Source: Ruminococcaceae bacterium UBA1036 (GTDB taxonomy: Bacteria > Bacillota > Clostridia > Oscillospirales > Acutalibacteraceae). Taken from it: DNA of 64,000 nucleotides. The notes under the pieces are model-generated. The model was not told the DNA's origin and ran no database searches. It saw nothing but the letters and a program-made list of their open reading frames with translations. This document shows positions 34,821-44,104 of the stretch, piece after piece. The translations under genes and the position numbers were made by a program. Location of the stretch: contig DCEF01000011.1 of the NCBI GenBank assembly GCA_002316805.1, positions 5,953 to 69,952 of the forward strand. Reading direction: 5' to 3'. The first letter of the stretch is position 1. Every line of letters begins with the position of its first letter.

Positions 34821-35963
34821 TTGTTGACGGAGATATATTTCGATAATTCTGCCACTACCCGCGTCTGCCCTGAGGCAGCCCGGAAAGCAATGGAAATGAT
34901 GACACAGAATTACGGCAATCCCTCTTCCATGCACGCCCTCGGCTTCCGCGCCGAGCAAGAGCTCCGCGCCGCACGCGAGGCCGTGTCTTCTTTTCTCGGC
35001 GCCCAGCCGGAAGAGATCTATTTCACATCCGGCGGCACTGAAAGCAATAACATAGCTATCGAAGGCGCTGCCGAAGCCAGAAAAAAGCGCGGCAAGCGCA
35101 TAGTTACAACTGCCATAGAGCACCATTCCGTTTTGAAAACTGCAAAGCACCTTGAGCAAAAAGGTTTCGAAATTGTTTACCTGAAACCCGACAAGTGGGG
35201 CAAAATCGGCCCGGAGCAGGTTCGCAACGCGATTACCCCCGACACCATACTTGTAAGCATGATGCGTGTAAACAACGAGGTAGGCAGCATTCTGCCCGTG
35301 AAGGCTGCTGCCGATGCCATTGAAGAAAAGAAAGCTCCCGCGCTGCTCCACATCGACGCAGTGCAAGCTTTCGGCAAGTTGCCCCTTCATGCGCACCGCC
35401 TGCGCGCCGATTTGATTAGCGTAAGCGGGCATAAAATACACGCGCCTAAAGGCGTAGGCGCGCTCTATGTGCGGAAAGGCGTCCACATTGTGCCGCTTAC
35501 ATATGGCGGCGGCCAAGAAAAGGACATGCGCCCCGGCACCGAAAGCATGCCGCTCATAGCAGCTCTCGGTACCGCTGTAAATGCTCTGCCCGACCTTAAC
35601 AAAGAGATGGCTGCCATGAAAGAGCTGAATATGTTCCTAAGGAAAGGGCTTTCTGAAATTGAAGGCGTTGTGATAAATTCTCCAGATGATGCATTGCCAT
35701 ATATACTCAATTTTTCCGCCGGTGGCGTAAGGGCAGAAACCATGCTCCATTTTCTTTCCGAGCACGGCATATACGTTTCTTCAGGTTCCGCGTGCTCCAA
35801 AGGCCATGAAAGCCATGTGCTTAAAGCGATGGGCCTGCCTCGCGAGCGCGTCGCGTCAGCCCTGCGGCTCAGTTTCTGCCGTTACAATACCATTGACGAA
35901 GCTAAAATTTTCCTCTCAGTTTTTCGCGAAGGTATGAAAACTATCGTCAGGCGGCCGCTGTAG
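34821..35963 (+). CDS. Cysteine desulfurase (NifS/IscS family)
   Basis: PLP enzyme that takes sulfur from cysteine for thiolation or Fe-S assembly. 380 residues: YFDNSATTRVCPEA start, EEIYFTSGGTESNN, IEHHSVL, HIDAVQAFGK, PLP Lys in SGHKIHAPKG and the active Cys in SSGSACSKGHE. TTG start (34821, or the adjacent TTG at 34824) after GGAGG. The next gene, 13 bases on, is thiI, which fits the NifZ-ThiI pair that makes 4-thiouridine in Bacillus. No IscU-like scaffold gene follows. Confidence 0.94.
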   Translation: MLTEIYFDNSATTRVCPEAARKAMEMMTQNYGNPSSMHALGFRAEQELRAAREAVSSFLGAQPEEIYFTSGGTESNNIAIEGAAEARKKRGKRIVTTAIEHHSVLKTAKHLEQKGFEIVYLKPDKWGKIGPEQVRNAITPDTILVSMMRVNNEVGSILPVKAAADAIEEKKAPALLHIDAVQAFGKLPLHAHRLRADLISVSGHKIHAPKGVGALYVRKGVHIVPLTYGGGQEKDMRPGTESMPLIAALGTAVNALPDLNKEMAAMKELNMFLRKGLSEIEGVVINSPDDALPYILNFSAGGVRAETMLHFLSEHGIYVSSGSACSKGHESHVLKAMGLPRERVASALRLSFCRYNTIDEAKIFLSVFREGMKTIVRRPL

Positions 35964-35976
35964 TGAAGGAGAAAGC

Positions 35977-37152
35977 ATGAAAGAAATCTTATTGGTAAAG
36001 CTTGGCGAAATCGTTCTCAAGGGCCTTAACAGGCGTACATTTGAAGATGTCCTCCTCAAGAACATACGCCGCAGAATATGTAGCCTCGGCAGCTTTGATA
36101 TAAAGGAACGCCAGTCTACTGTATATATAACGCCGAAGGACGGCGCCGACCTCGGTGATGCAGAAAAGCGCATTTCAAAAATATTTGGCATTGCCACATA
36201 CTCACGCGCATGTGAAACTGAGAAAAATATCTCGGCCATCTGCTCAGCCACATATGAATATTTGCATAAAGAGCTCTCTGCTGTGAAAACATTTAAGGTG
36301 GAGTGCAAACGCTCCGACAAAAAGTTTCCGCTCAAATCGCCGCAGATCTGCACAGAAGTTGGCAGCTTTTTGCAGAAAAAATTTCCCAGCCTTAAAGTAG
36401 ACGTCCATAACCCTGAATATACGGTGCGAGTTGAAGTGCGTGACTTCGCAGCCTACGTCCACGGCAACTCAAAGCGCGGCGCCGGCGGCATACCTGTGGG
36501 CACAGGCGGCAAAGCGGCCATTCTTATAAGCGGCGGCATAGACAGCCCGGTTGCTGCGTGGATGATGGCACGCCGCGGCGTAGAGCTTACAGCCATACAT
36601 TTTGCAAGCCCGCCATACACAAGCGAACGTGCAGAACAGAAAGCAGCCGATCTACTGCGGCGTGTAGGCGAGTATGCGGGCCATATGGCAATGTTTACAG
36701 TGCCGTTTGCCAAAGTGCAGGAAGAAATCCTCTCAAAGTGTCCTGAGGATTTGTTCACTGTGATAATGCGCCGCTTCATGATGCGGGCAGCAGAAAAAAT
36801 AGCGCAGCACGAAGGGTGCAGCGCGCTTATCACAGGCGAAAGCCTCGGGCAGGTCGCCAGCCAGACTCTACCCGCCATTGTATGCACTGACGATGCCGCC
36901 GGTATGCCCGTTTTCAGGCCGCTGATAGGGATGGACAAAGTCGATATCATCTCCATCGCAAGGCGCATTGACACATATGATCTGTCTATCCTTCCGTATG
37001 AGGACTGCTGCACAGTTTTCACACCGCGCCATCCGCGCACTCATCCAGTGCTCAAATTTGTCCGTCAGGCAGAAGAAACGCTTGATGTAGACGGCCTTAT
37101 TGAAAACTGCGTTTCCGGAGCCAAAATAACCAAAATTGAACCAAGCCGGTAA
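35977..37152 (+). CDS. thiI: tRNA 4-thiouridine synthase / sulfurtransferase
   Basis: Adenylates tRNA U8 and inserts sulfur. 391 residues: N-terminal ferredoxin-like/THUMP (LVKLGEIVLKGLNRR, then VEVRDFAAYVHGN), PP-loop SGGIDSPVAAWMM (about 181-193), TGESLGQVASQT, and the conserved CTVFTPRHPRTHP end. As in other Firmicutes, no rhodanese domain is attached, so the desulfurase next door must deliver sulfur directly. ATG with AAGGAG. Confidence 0.95.
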   Translation: MKEILLVKLGEIVLKGLNRRTFEDVLLKNIRRRICSLGSFDIKERQSTVYITPKDGADLGDAEKRISKIFGIATYSRACETEKNISAICSATYEYLHKELSAVKTFKVECKRSDKKFPLKSPQICTEVGSFLQKKFPSLKVDVHNPEYTVRVEVRDFAAYVHGNSKRGAGGIPVGTGGKAAILISGGIDSPVAAWMMARRGVELTAIHFASPPYTSERAEQKAADLLRRVGEYAGHMAMFTVPFAKVQEEILSKCPEDLFTVIMRRFMMRAAEKIAQHEGCSALITGESLGQVASQTLPAIVCTDDAAGMPVFRPLIGMDKVDIISIARRIDTYDLSILPYEDCCTVFTPRHPRTHPVLKFVRQAEETLDVDGLIENCVSGAKITKIEPSR

Positions 37153-37164
37153 GGAGTAACTATC

Positions 37165-38445
37165 ATGAATGCTGAAATTATTTCCGTCGGTACAGAGCTG
37201 CTTCTCGGTCATACAATTAACACTGACGCCTCGTTTGTAGCGCGCGAGCTTTCAGCCGCAGGTATCAACCTGCTTTACGACTGCACGGTCGGCGACAATC
37301 CCGAGCGCCTTAAAGCTGCGGTGGAAACTGCCATGCACCGCAGCGACATGCTAATCACCACTGGCGGCCTTGGACCAACAGGGGACGACCTTACAAAAGA
37401 GACCGTAGCTTCATGCGCGGGTAAAAAGCTTGTTATTGACAAGGCAAGCATGGAGCACATTGAAAAATATTTTGCCGGACGCTCCCTCGGTGAGACACAG
37501 AAAAAGCAGGCAATGCTTCCCGAAGGTTGCACGGTTTTCCCCAATGATATAGGTACTGCTCCCGGATGCGGGTTCCGTGCTGAAAGCGGGTGCCTCGTCG
37601 CCATGCTGCCCGGGCCCCCGTCGGAACTTTTCCCAATGCTGAAAAAATATGCGATTCCATTTCTTTTGAAAAGTGCCGGCCAGGCTTCAATCGTCTCACG
37701 CATGGTCCATGTTTTCGGCCTTGGCGAAGGGTATGTCGCCGAACAGATTTCCGATTTATGTGCAAAAGGAAATCCAACATGCGCGACCTATGCAAAAGAC
37801 GGCGAAATGTTCGTGCGTGTCACTGCACGCGCCGAAAGCCACGAAAAAGCTGCAGCTATGTGCGGACCTGTAGTGGAGGACCTTAAAAAGCGTCTCGGTG
37901 AGTTCTGCTATGGTGTTGATGTCGACAGCCTCGAAGAAACCGTTGTGCATCTTCTTGCCAAAAAATGCCTTACGGTCGCAACAGCAGAGTCATGCACCGG
38001 CGGGCTGCTTGCAAAGCGCATTACAGATATCCCCGGTTCTTCAACTGTATTTCATATGGGTGTTGTCACTTACTCAAACGATGTCAAGATGCAGCTTCTC
38101 GGCGTACCTGAAGATGTTCTTGCAAGGTATGGCGCTGTTAGCCCACAGGTCGCGAAGTTTATGGCACAAGGTATAAGAAGGCGCTCAGGAGCTGATTTCG
38201 GCATTGGCATAACAGGCCTTGCAGGCCCGGATGGCGGAACTCCGGAAAAACCGGTAGGCCTTGTCTATATTGCCTTAAGCGACTGCAACGATGTGTGGGT
38301 GCGCGAAATGCATCATTCCGGCTGCAGTAAAGGGCGCAGCTATATACGCTTCCTTGCCGCGTCAAATGCCCTCGACATGATACGCCGCAGGGTGCTCAAC
38401 CTCGGCGGCATGGAGAACGCCGCATATTCGCGGGAAAAAAGCTGA
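37165..38445 (+). CDS. cinA: CinA: competence/damage-inducible protein, NMN amidohydrolase type
   Basis: 426 residues with both halves: N-terminal MoCF-like domain (EIISVGTELLLGHTINTD, TTGGLGPTGDDLTKE, LPGPPSELFPML) and C-terminal nicotinamide-nucleotide deamidase domain (VATAESCTGGLLAKRIT, GITGLAGPDGGTPEKPVG) with the catalytic Ser/Lys/Tyr region. ATG with AAGGAG, 12 bases after thiI, so it is read with the sulfur genes. In NAD recycling it converts NMN to nicotinic acid mononucleotide. Confidence 0.95.
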   Translation: MNAEIISVGTELLLGHTINTDASFVARELSAAGINLLYDCTVGDNPERLKAAVETAMHRSDMLITTGGLGPTGDDLTKETVASCAGKKLVIDKASMEHIEKYFAGRSLGETQKKQAMLPEGCTVFPNDIGTAPGCGFRAESGCLVAMLPGPPSELFPMLKKYAIPFLLKSAGQASIVSRMVHVFGLGEGYVAEQISDLCAKGNPTCATYAKDGEMFVRVTARAESHEKAAAMCGPVVEDLKKRLGEFCYGVDVDSLEETVVHLLAKKCLTVATAESCTGGLLAKRITDIPGSSTVFHMGVVTYSNDVKMQLLGVPEDVLARYGAVSPQVAKFMAQGIRRRSGADFGIGITGLAGPDGGTPEKPVGLVYIALSDCNDVWVREMHHSGCSKGRSYIRFLAASNALDMIRRRVLNLGGMENAAYSREKS

Positions 38446-38463
38446 AAGGAAGGGACCGAAACA

Positions 38464-38961
38464 ATGGAAGCAGGGCTGCTGTTCTTTCAGGCCCGGTGCA
38501 CTTCAGCTTGCCAGCATATTCTAAGCCGATTCGCAAAATATTTTGGAATTGAAGTTCCTGAAGTCCGGACATGTGTGCAGAAATCTGAGCTAAACAGCAA
38601 TATTGCCCACCTTCTTAAGCTTTACCCCATTGTTTTTCTCGTCGGCTCTGCATCCGCCAAACGCCCGGCATGTGCCGGCTACATCTTCAATACTTTGCAC
38701 ATATTGCCAGACAGCGATGGCGAGCCTAAAGGTATCATGAAACTTCATGGCCAAAAAAAATTGGGCTACTTAATTGAAAGTATCGACCAGGCAATTGTTC
38801 TTCTCCCAGATGACCCTTATGAAGTGCTGAAGATGGTGCCTGATATTTTAGCACGCATTAAGGTAAAATATGGGCTTTTCGGAAAAATCCCAAAATCAGT
38901 CTATTTGAATTATGGGCAGAAAATTGCAGAGGAATTAGCCAGCCTTTCAGAAAGCTGCTGA
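38464..38961 (+). CDS. Hypothetical protein, possibly a degenerate CinA-like domain
   Basis: Not recognised. 165 residues, ATG with GGAAGGGA, 18 bases after cinA in the same operon. IVFLVGSASAKRPACAGYIF and, later, AIVLLPDDPYEVLKMVPDIL stand in the order of the TTGGLGPT and LPGPPSELFPML motifs of the CinA N-terminal domain, and GEPKGIMKLHGQKKLGYLIES lies between. A diverged MoCF-type fold is a guess. Soluble, no signal. Confidence 0.6.
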   Translation: MEAGLLFFQARCTSACQHILSRFAKYFGIEVPEVRTCVQKSELNSNIAHLLKLYPIVFLVGSASAKRPACAGYIFNTLHILPDSDGEPKGIMKLHGQKKLGYLIESIDQAIVLLPDDPYEVLKMVPDILARIKVKYGLFGKIPKSVYLNYGQKIAEELASLSESC

Positions 38962-38974
38962 AATTTCATACAAG

Positions 38975-39016
38975 CAAAAAGAAACCCCCGGCAGCTTTGC
39001 ACTGCCGGGGGATAAT
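38975..39016. terminator. Bidirectional terminator between the cinA operon and htrA
   Basis: Ten-base GC stem (38985-38994 with 39002-39011, CCCCCGGCAG and complement), a T-rich run on the minus strand after it and a weaker one on the plus strand. Ends the htrA transcript and probably the cinA operon. Confidence 0.85.
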
Positions 39017-39027
39017 TCTTTGTTGGA

Positions 39028-40599
39028 TTACGACTTTCCAGTCGCCTGCGTCAGTTTGACAGAAGCAGTAAACGTCTTGTTAGTTGAAGAGCGTGAGACT
39101 GTCAGCGTTACCGTATCTCCAGGCTTTTTAGAAGCTATCATAGAAGAAATCGTGTTCTGGTTTGTGACCGCTTTGCCGTCTATCTTTGTAATCACATCGC
39201 CTTTTTGAATGCCTGCCGCCGAAATATACTGACTTGAAATCGAAGCAACATACATTCCTGTCGAAAGCCCATAAAACCGTGCCGTCATGCTGTCTATATA
39301 TGTGCCGGCAATGCCGAGCATTGCACGGTCTTTTACATAGCCATACTGCTTTAGCTGGGTAATAACCGGCTGCGCCGTATTTATTGGGATTGCAAAGCCA
39401 AGGCCTTCATAGCCTGTTGCAACAATCTTCGAAGAATTGATGCCAATTACCTGCCCTTTCATGTTTACGAGTGGGCCACCTGAATTACCTGGGTTGATAG
39501 CCGCATCTGTCTGAATACATTTCATGGTATATCCTGTTTCAGAATTTGTGACCTGACGGTTCAGCGCAGAAACACAGCCTGTTGTTATGCTTGAGTTAAA
39601 CTCCATCCCACCCGGATTGCCAACTGCCATTACAGTGTCTGCTACCTGCATGTCATTGCTTGAACCGAATTCAGCAGCAGTAAGGCCTTTGGCATCAATT
39701 TTAACAAGGGCAAGGTCTGTAATGCTGTCACTGCCAATTAGCTTTGCAGCATATATTTTGCCGTTATAAAGCACAACTTTCAGTGAAGCTGCATTTGAAA
39801 CCACGTGGGCGTTTGTGATTATATAACCGTCAGCTGTCATAATAATACCGCTGCCCTCACTGGAAGGCGAAACGTCACTTTGGCCTGAGCCATCGGTATT
39901 ACCACTACCACTGCTACTATAAGCATCATCATCGCCAAAGCTGTAACGGTCTGTGCGTCCGCGTGTCGTTGTCTTCTGATTGGAATAATTTTCAATACAT
40001 ACTACAGACGGAAGGACTTTTTGGGCTACTTGCTGTTTTGTTAGGTCAGAAGTTGTAGTATTAGTATTTATTGCCGACGCGGTATTGTTTTTAGAAGCAT
40101 TTTTGACAATGGTGAATGCCGCTCCAGGATTGCCCGACTGCAGTTTAATTGTACCATTATTAATCAGTGCGGCAAATCCGGCAATTGATCCAGCCGAAAC
40201 AACAAGGCACGCGAGGACTCCAACAAGTACACGGCGCAGTGTATGCTTCTTAGGTTTTTCAGAAGGGGCTTTCATGTTACCTGGAACTGGCTGATATGAA
40301 CCATATGGACGGTACGGCGGGACATTTCCACCTCTAAAGTAACTTGCATTATACTGGGTTGACTTGCCTGAGCCGTCGCTCTTAAAACTGCCCGACGGTG
40401 AATTTGAAGAAGTATAACTGCTGTGTGGGCCCGTTTCTTCCTTGTTTTCACCACCGTAATAGCCATGATAACAGCCACCATCCCACACAGTTCCTTTTGT
40501 TTCGTCATTGGCACTGTCTTTCCCGCTGGAAAAGCCGGATGTATTTTCGTTTCTATTTATGTTTTTTCCGTCTTTGCCATAATTGTTGGAGCCAAACAA
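39028..40599 (-). CDS. htrA: HtrA/DegP-like serine protease, membrane anchored, with PDZ domain
   Basis: Surface quality-control protease. About 523 residues from a TTG at 40599 (AAAGGG eight bases upstream; a GTG at 40608 is too near its site). A long Gly/Ser/Asn/Tyr-rich cytosolic N-terminus (to about 115), one membrane helix (LVGVLACLVVSAGSIAGF), the trypsin-like domain with NAHVV (His), DLALVK (Asp) and INPGNSGGPL (Ser), then a PDZ domain (GLSTGMYVASI, AAGIQKGDVITKIDG). The large low-complexity N-terminus is longer than in YkdA/YvtA. Monocistronic. Confidence 0.92.
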   Translation of the reverse strand: MFGSNNYGKDGKNINRNENTSGFSSGKDSANDETKGTVWDGGCYHGYYGGENKEETGPHSSYTSSNSPSGSFKSDGSGKSTQYNASYFRGGNVPPYRPYGSYQPVPGNMKAPSEKPKKHTLRRVLVGVLACLVVSAGSIAGFAALINNGTIKLQSGNPGAAFTIVKNASKNNTASAINTNTTTSDLTKQQVAQKVLPSVVCIENYSNQKTTTRGRTDRYSFGDDDAYSSSGSGNTDGSGQSDVSPSSEGSGIIMTADGYIITNAHVVSNAASLKVVLYNGKIYAAKLIGSDSITDLALVKIDAKGLTAAEFGSSNDMQVADTVMAVGNPGGMEFNSSITTGCVSALNRQVTNSETGYTMKCIQTDAAINPGNSGGPLVNMKGQVIGINSSKIVATGYEGLGFAIPINTAQPVITQLKQYGYVKDRAMLGIAGTYIDSMTARFYGLSTGMYVASISSQYISAAGIQKGDVITKIDGKAVTNQNTISSMIASKKPGDTVTLTVSRSSTNKTFTASVKLTQATGKS

Positions 40600-40608
40600 T
40601 TCAATCAC

Positions 40609-41033
40609 CCTTTCGTAATTTCACCGTGGTTCTATTATGCACCCTTACTATGAAAAAGGTATGATGACAGATTTATATTTTTATGAATAGAATCTGAAAA
40701 AAATGTAAACACGCGTATAATTTATCATTTTTTACGGCTTCAAACTATAGGCTTTATGTCAATAGTTGTGGTGGTTCCAAAATGGAAACAGTATGTCTTT
40801 CAGTAACATCAGCGAGAGCGTCATTCTTAGCCCCTAACTGCAGGAAGTCTATCAAGTTACTGTAACGGCACGCCCGACTAAATGAGCACACATGAAAACA
40901 CGCGCCAAACTTGCACCTTTTTGTTTGGCGGGCACGTCAAAATTTATCAATTTAATGACCATTTTATCGGTATACCCTATTTGACGTATGGAATGCAAAA
41001 GCTGATTTAATATGTGCATCGCAGCTTTCAGTT
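40609..41033. other. Gene-free stretch upstream of htrA
   Basis: About 425 bases with no supportable gene. The half next to htrA is AT-rich and should hold its promoter, but no good -35/-10 pair stands out. An eight-base inverted repeat CGCCAAAC/GTTTGGCG (40903-40910, 40923-40930) lacks a T-run. Confidence 0.45.
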
Positions 41034-41219
41034 TTAATTTTGTAAGACAGCCTGAATCATAGATAACAAAAGGCTATGAGAAGAACGTTTTTCAGTAAAT
41101 CCCTCACGCTTTATTACAAAAATAGCTCGTCGGACTGTGTTTGAGTTCAACCCGATTTCTTTCGATAGTTTGCATATCGATGGCAGTTTCGTAAATGCTT
41201 CTTTTCCTGACGAAATCAC
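41034..41219 (-). pseudogene. Remnant of a GntR-family regulator
   Basis: A 61-codon frame starting within the kinase stop region (GTG at 41219) encodes KLPSICKLSKEIGLNSNTVR followed by RAIFVIKREGF, the recognition half of a GntR/YtrA helix-turn-helix. The usual N-terminal dozen residues are lost against the kinase stop and no effector domain follows. YtrA-type regulators are often found beside ABC antibiotic-resistance operons, so this may be a decayed earlier regulator of the operon upstream. No ribosome site. Confidence 0.5.
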
Positions 41220-42595
41220 TAACTGATAGGGATTTCAATCGTTACTTGTCCTCCGCCGGAAATCGTCGAGTTTGCAATGGTAAGCGTGCCGTTATGCTGC
41301 TCTGCAATGGATTTTGCTATGAACAACCCCATCCCATAATGGGTGTTAGACGAACGGCTCTTATCACCCATATAAAATTGATGTGTTGCCTGCATTAGAT
41401 CATCTGTGGAAAAGCCTTTGCCACAATCAGTCACGCAAAACCGTATCCTGTTTTGCGTGGCATCCGCGATGAAATCAATTTCACCGTTTTCCGGAGAAAA
41501 TTCAACGGCGTTGGAAACAATATTCAAAATAGCCCTATGAAGCAATTTGCTGTCTATGTCAAAGGTTTTTGGCAAATTATGTGTTTCACAGTGAACCGTT
41601 ACCTTTTTAACAGCGCCTAAGGCAGCTATTTGGTTGAGTATACTATCCATAAAACTCTTGCTGTCAATTGGCTCTTTGTTTAGGAAATATCCAAATTCTG
41701 CATTTGATATTTCAATCAATGATTTAATATATTGCTCCATTTGGTGGGCACTTTCCTCAATATAGGCCGTGTATTCTTTTTGTTCTTTGGTCTGTTCGGT
41801 TTCCAGTAACAAATCCACATTTCCACGTGCAATTGTTAGCGGAGTCTTGATATCATGCGCCAGTGCAGACATCTGTTCCCGCCGTGCCTGTTCCAAGTCC
41901 CACTGCTTTTTCAGTGATGATTTTAAAGCGTTTTTCATTTGGTCCAAAGACCGGAGCAAATGATCAATTTCAAGTACTCCACTGGACTGGACGGTAAATT
42001 CCAGATCCTGGCTTTGTATCTTTTCCGTTGCGTGTTGCAGGCTGCCCATTTTCCGAGTCAGCTTTTTCCCAAAAGTGGAAGCTAAAATTAAAATGCCTGC
42101 GATTAACCCTAAAATAAACAGGATAAAAATCAGAGTATCGATTTCTGGCAGATATTTTCGTAAGGCAGGAGATTTGTACTGTGGGATGATGGAATAGCGA
42201 ATTACGCAGACCTGATTTTTTTGATAAATTTTAACATACTGGCAAAAGAAATCCTGCCCAGTTTCACTTGTCAAAACTTCACGCCATGCTTTTTCTGCAT
42301 CCTGTTGACTCAGGTTCCCAGAGAGTTTTGTGCCATTCATTGAATAAACTGCATAGTCACACAATTTAGGAATTTGTTCGGGGGTTACACCATTGCTTGC
42401 AGCAATGGCGTTTTTCGCTTTTGCCAGTTGCTGTTCCGCATAATTTGCCGGATAAACTCTCCCAGACGATACTATGGTGGAGTAAAAAAAGAGCATGGCT
42501 AAAGTCCAACAAATCGTACCGATACAAAACATCAATAAATAACGAATAAAAATGGTACGCAGCTTTACAACCTTTTGCTTTCTTTTCAGTTCCAT
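41219..42595 (-). CDS. Sensor histidine kinase of the antimicrobial-peptide resistance operon
   Basis: 458 residues; EpiK/SpaK/CprK-like. Two membrane helices (about 15-40 and 155-180) flank an outside sensor of about 110 residues; then a HAMP-like linker, H-box SALAHDIKTPLTIARGN with the phosphorylated His, N-box ILNIVSNAVEFSPE, VTDCGKGFS and GMGLFIAKSIAEQHNG. ATG overlaps the regulator gene by ten bases. Probably senses a peptide antibiotic and phosphorylates the adjacent regulator, which should act on the direct repeats at 45590-45608. Confidence 0.9.
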   Translation of the reverse strand: MELKRKQKVVKLRTIFIRYLLMFCIGTICWTLAMLFFYSTIVSSGRVYPANYAEQQLAKAKNAIAASNGVTPEQIPKLCDYAVYSMNGTKLSGNLSQQDAEKAWREVLTSETGQDFFCQYVKIYQKNQVCVIRYSIIPQYKSPALRKYLPEIDTLIFILFILGLIAGILILASTFGKKLTRKMGSLQHATEKIQSQDLEFTVQSSGVLEIDHLLRSLDQMKNALKSSLKKQWDLEQARREQMSALAHDIKTPLTIARGNVDLLLETEQTKEQKEYTAYIEESAHQMEQYIKSLIEISNAEFGYFLNKEPIDSKSFMDSILNQIAALGAVKKVTVHCETHNLPKTFDIDSKLLHRAILNIVSNAVEFSPENGEIDFIADATQNRIRFCVTDCGKGFSTDDLMQATHQFYMGDKSRSSNTHYGMGLFIAKSIAEQHNGTLTIANSTISGGGQVTIEIPIS

Positions 42596-43245
42596 TTGTA
42601 TCCAATCCCCCAGACCGTTTCGATCGGCGAAACCTGAAACTTATTGAATTTGGCGCGGATATTCTTAATATGTTCTACAATCGCCGAACTGTCGCTTTCC
42701 CCGTCAAGTCCAAAAACCGACTCATAAATTCTTTCTTTTGAAAAAATTTGGCCACGGTTTTTAGCCAAAAATTCACAGACTTCGTATTCGCCTTTTGTAA
42801 AAGTGATTGGCTCATTGCAAACTGAAATTTTCTTCCCGGATAAATCAAAATGGATATCCCCCAGACAAAGCACATTGCGCCGTTGACGGTTTTCCCTACG
42901 AAGATGGGCGTTTACGCGCGCGCGCAGTTCCTTTGCGCCAAACGGTTTTGAAATATAATCGTCCGCTCCTTCCCCAAGCCCTACCACGATATCATTTTCC
43001 ATTGACTTTGCCGTAAGGAACAAAATAGGGCAATCCACTTTGCCGCGAATATCGCGGCAAAGCGAAAAGCCATCAATACCGGGCATCATCACGTCCAGTA
43101 AAATCAAGTCGAATTTTCCAAGCTGCATTTGCAAGACTTTGTCTGGATTCTGAGCGGCAGTCACAACATGGCCGTCCTTTTGCAGAATATTTTTGATAAG
43201 GGCCAAAACAGCCTTTTCATCGTCAACCGCCAGTATATTTGCCAT
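42586..43245 (-). CDS. OmpR-family response regulator
   Basis: 219 residues from the ATG at 43245 (GGAGG upstream). Receiver domain: ILAVDDEK acidic pair, phospho-Asp in LILLDVMMPG (about Asp52), FLTAKS and the SKPFGAKEL Lys; then a winged-helix DNA-binding domain (FTKGEYEVCEFLAKN, VEHIKNIRAK, VWGIGYKWN). Follows the LanG-like permease gene by about 70 bases and is read with it; forms the pair with the kinase downstream. Confidence 0.93.
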   Translation of the reverse strand: MANILAVDDEKAVLALIKNILQKDGHVVTAAQNPDKVLQMQLGKFDLILLDVMMPGIDGFSLCRDIRGKVDCPILFLTAKSMENDIVVGLGEGADDYISKPFGAKELRARVNAHLRRENRQRRNVLCLGDIHFDLSGKKISVCNEPITFTKGEYEVCEFLAKNRGQIFSKERIYESVFGLDGESDSSAIVEHIKNIRAKFNKFQVSPIETVWGIGYKWN

Positions 43246-43318
43246 ATGGCCTGCCTCCTTTGCCCTTATCAGTATAGACGCTCCGTTTGCGGAAGGCAAT
43301 TTTTACAACGCCCGCTTG

Positions 43319-44101
43319 TCAGTCTTCCGATTTTTGTCCTTCCCAGCGGTAAAACCATACGGATGCGAAAATAATCGATAAAACGGTAGCCACAATACAA
43401 ATTAAAATCCCGGTATGGAGTTCAGCCGCCGTCTGGGTAGCCATCATGTATTTATCCGCCTGAAGCGCCGACTTGGAAACAAAATTCGTCCAAGTAGTTA
43501 CGAATCGGACTCCCCATGTACAAGGGAAAGCAACCCAGATTCTATCTCCCAAATCTGTATTAAAAATAGCCGCCAACAAAAGTTCCGCAATGCCGACGCC
43601 CATGGAAGCACCTTTGCCGAACCTCAGGCTGAGAAACAGATGAAAAATATAACAAAAGAGAAAACTGCCTATCAGTACCAGGGTGGCTGTCAGGTAAAAA
43701 CTCCATGGAAAAAGGTTTTTGTGCAGGACAGCGGATATTCCGCCTGCATAACAGAAAACGGCAAGCAGAGCAGCCCCTAACCCGAGCAGTACCAGAAAAA
43801 TGAATTTGCTTATAAATGCAAGAAATTTAGGCTTAGACGAGGTTAAAAGTACCTGGAATTTTCCTGCTTGGGATTCCTGCTCTATGCACAGGGCGCAGAT
43901 GACACCGATTAGAAGTGGAAAAACTATTGCCAGTAATTGTAGGTAACCGCCGACGCTTGAAACACTATAAGTGGATTTAGAAAAAGAATCGTAGCAAACC
44001 ATAGCTGCTGCCCCAATCAAAGGTACGGCAAGATGTATCCACAAAAGCGGCGTATGTTTTGATTTTTTACAATCCGCATTTAAAAGCCTCACAATCTGCA
44101 T
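43319..44101 (-). CDS. Lantibiotic-immunity type ABC permease (MutG/EpiG/CprC-like)
   Basis: 260-residue membrane protein with six helices. ADCKKSKHTPLLWIHLAVPLI and the loop IEQESQAGKFQVLLTSSKPKFLAFISKFI are typical of LanG permeases, in which QAGxFQxLL precedes the second helix. Overlap-free, three bases after the LanE-like gene. Expected to form a complex with the permease and ATPase encoded just before and to expel membrane-inserted cationic peptides. Confidence 0.85.
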   Translation of the reverse strand: MQIVRLLNADCKKSKHTPLLWIHLAVPLIGAAAMVCYDSFSKSTYSVSSVGGYLQLLAIVFPLLIGVICALCIEQESQAGKFQVLLTSSKPKFLAFISKFIFLVLLGLGAALLAVFCYAGGISAVLHKNLFPWSFYLTATLVLIGSFLFCYIFHLFLSLRFGKGASMGVGIAELLLAAIFNTDLGDRIWVAFPCTWGVRFVTTWTNFVSKSALQADKYMMATQTAAELHTGILICIVATVLSIIFASVWFYRWEGQKSED

Positions 44102-44104
44102 GTT

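Noticed and set aside
34746..35516. Long minus-strand frame opposite the cysteine desulfurase
   Set aside because: It mirrors the codon pattern of a clear family gene on the other strand, has no ribosome site and no recognisable product.
40891..40983. 30-codon plus-strand frame starting MKTRAKLAPF
   Set aside because: No ribosome site or promoter and no conserved feature.
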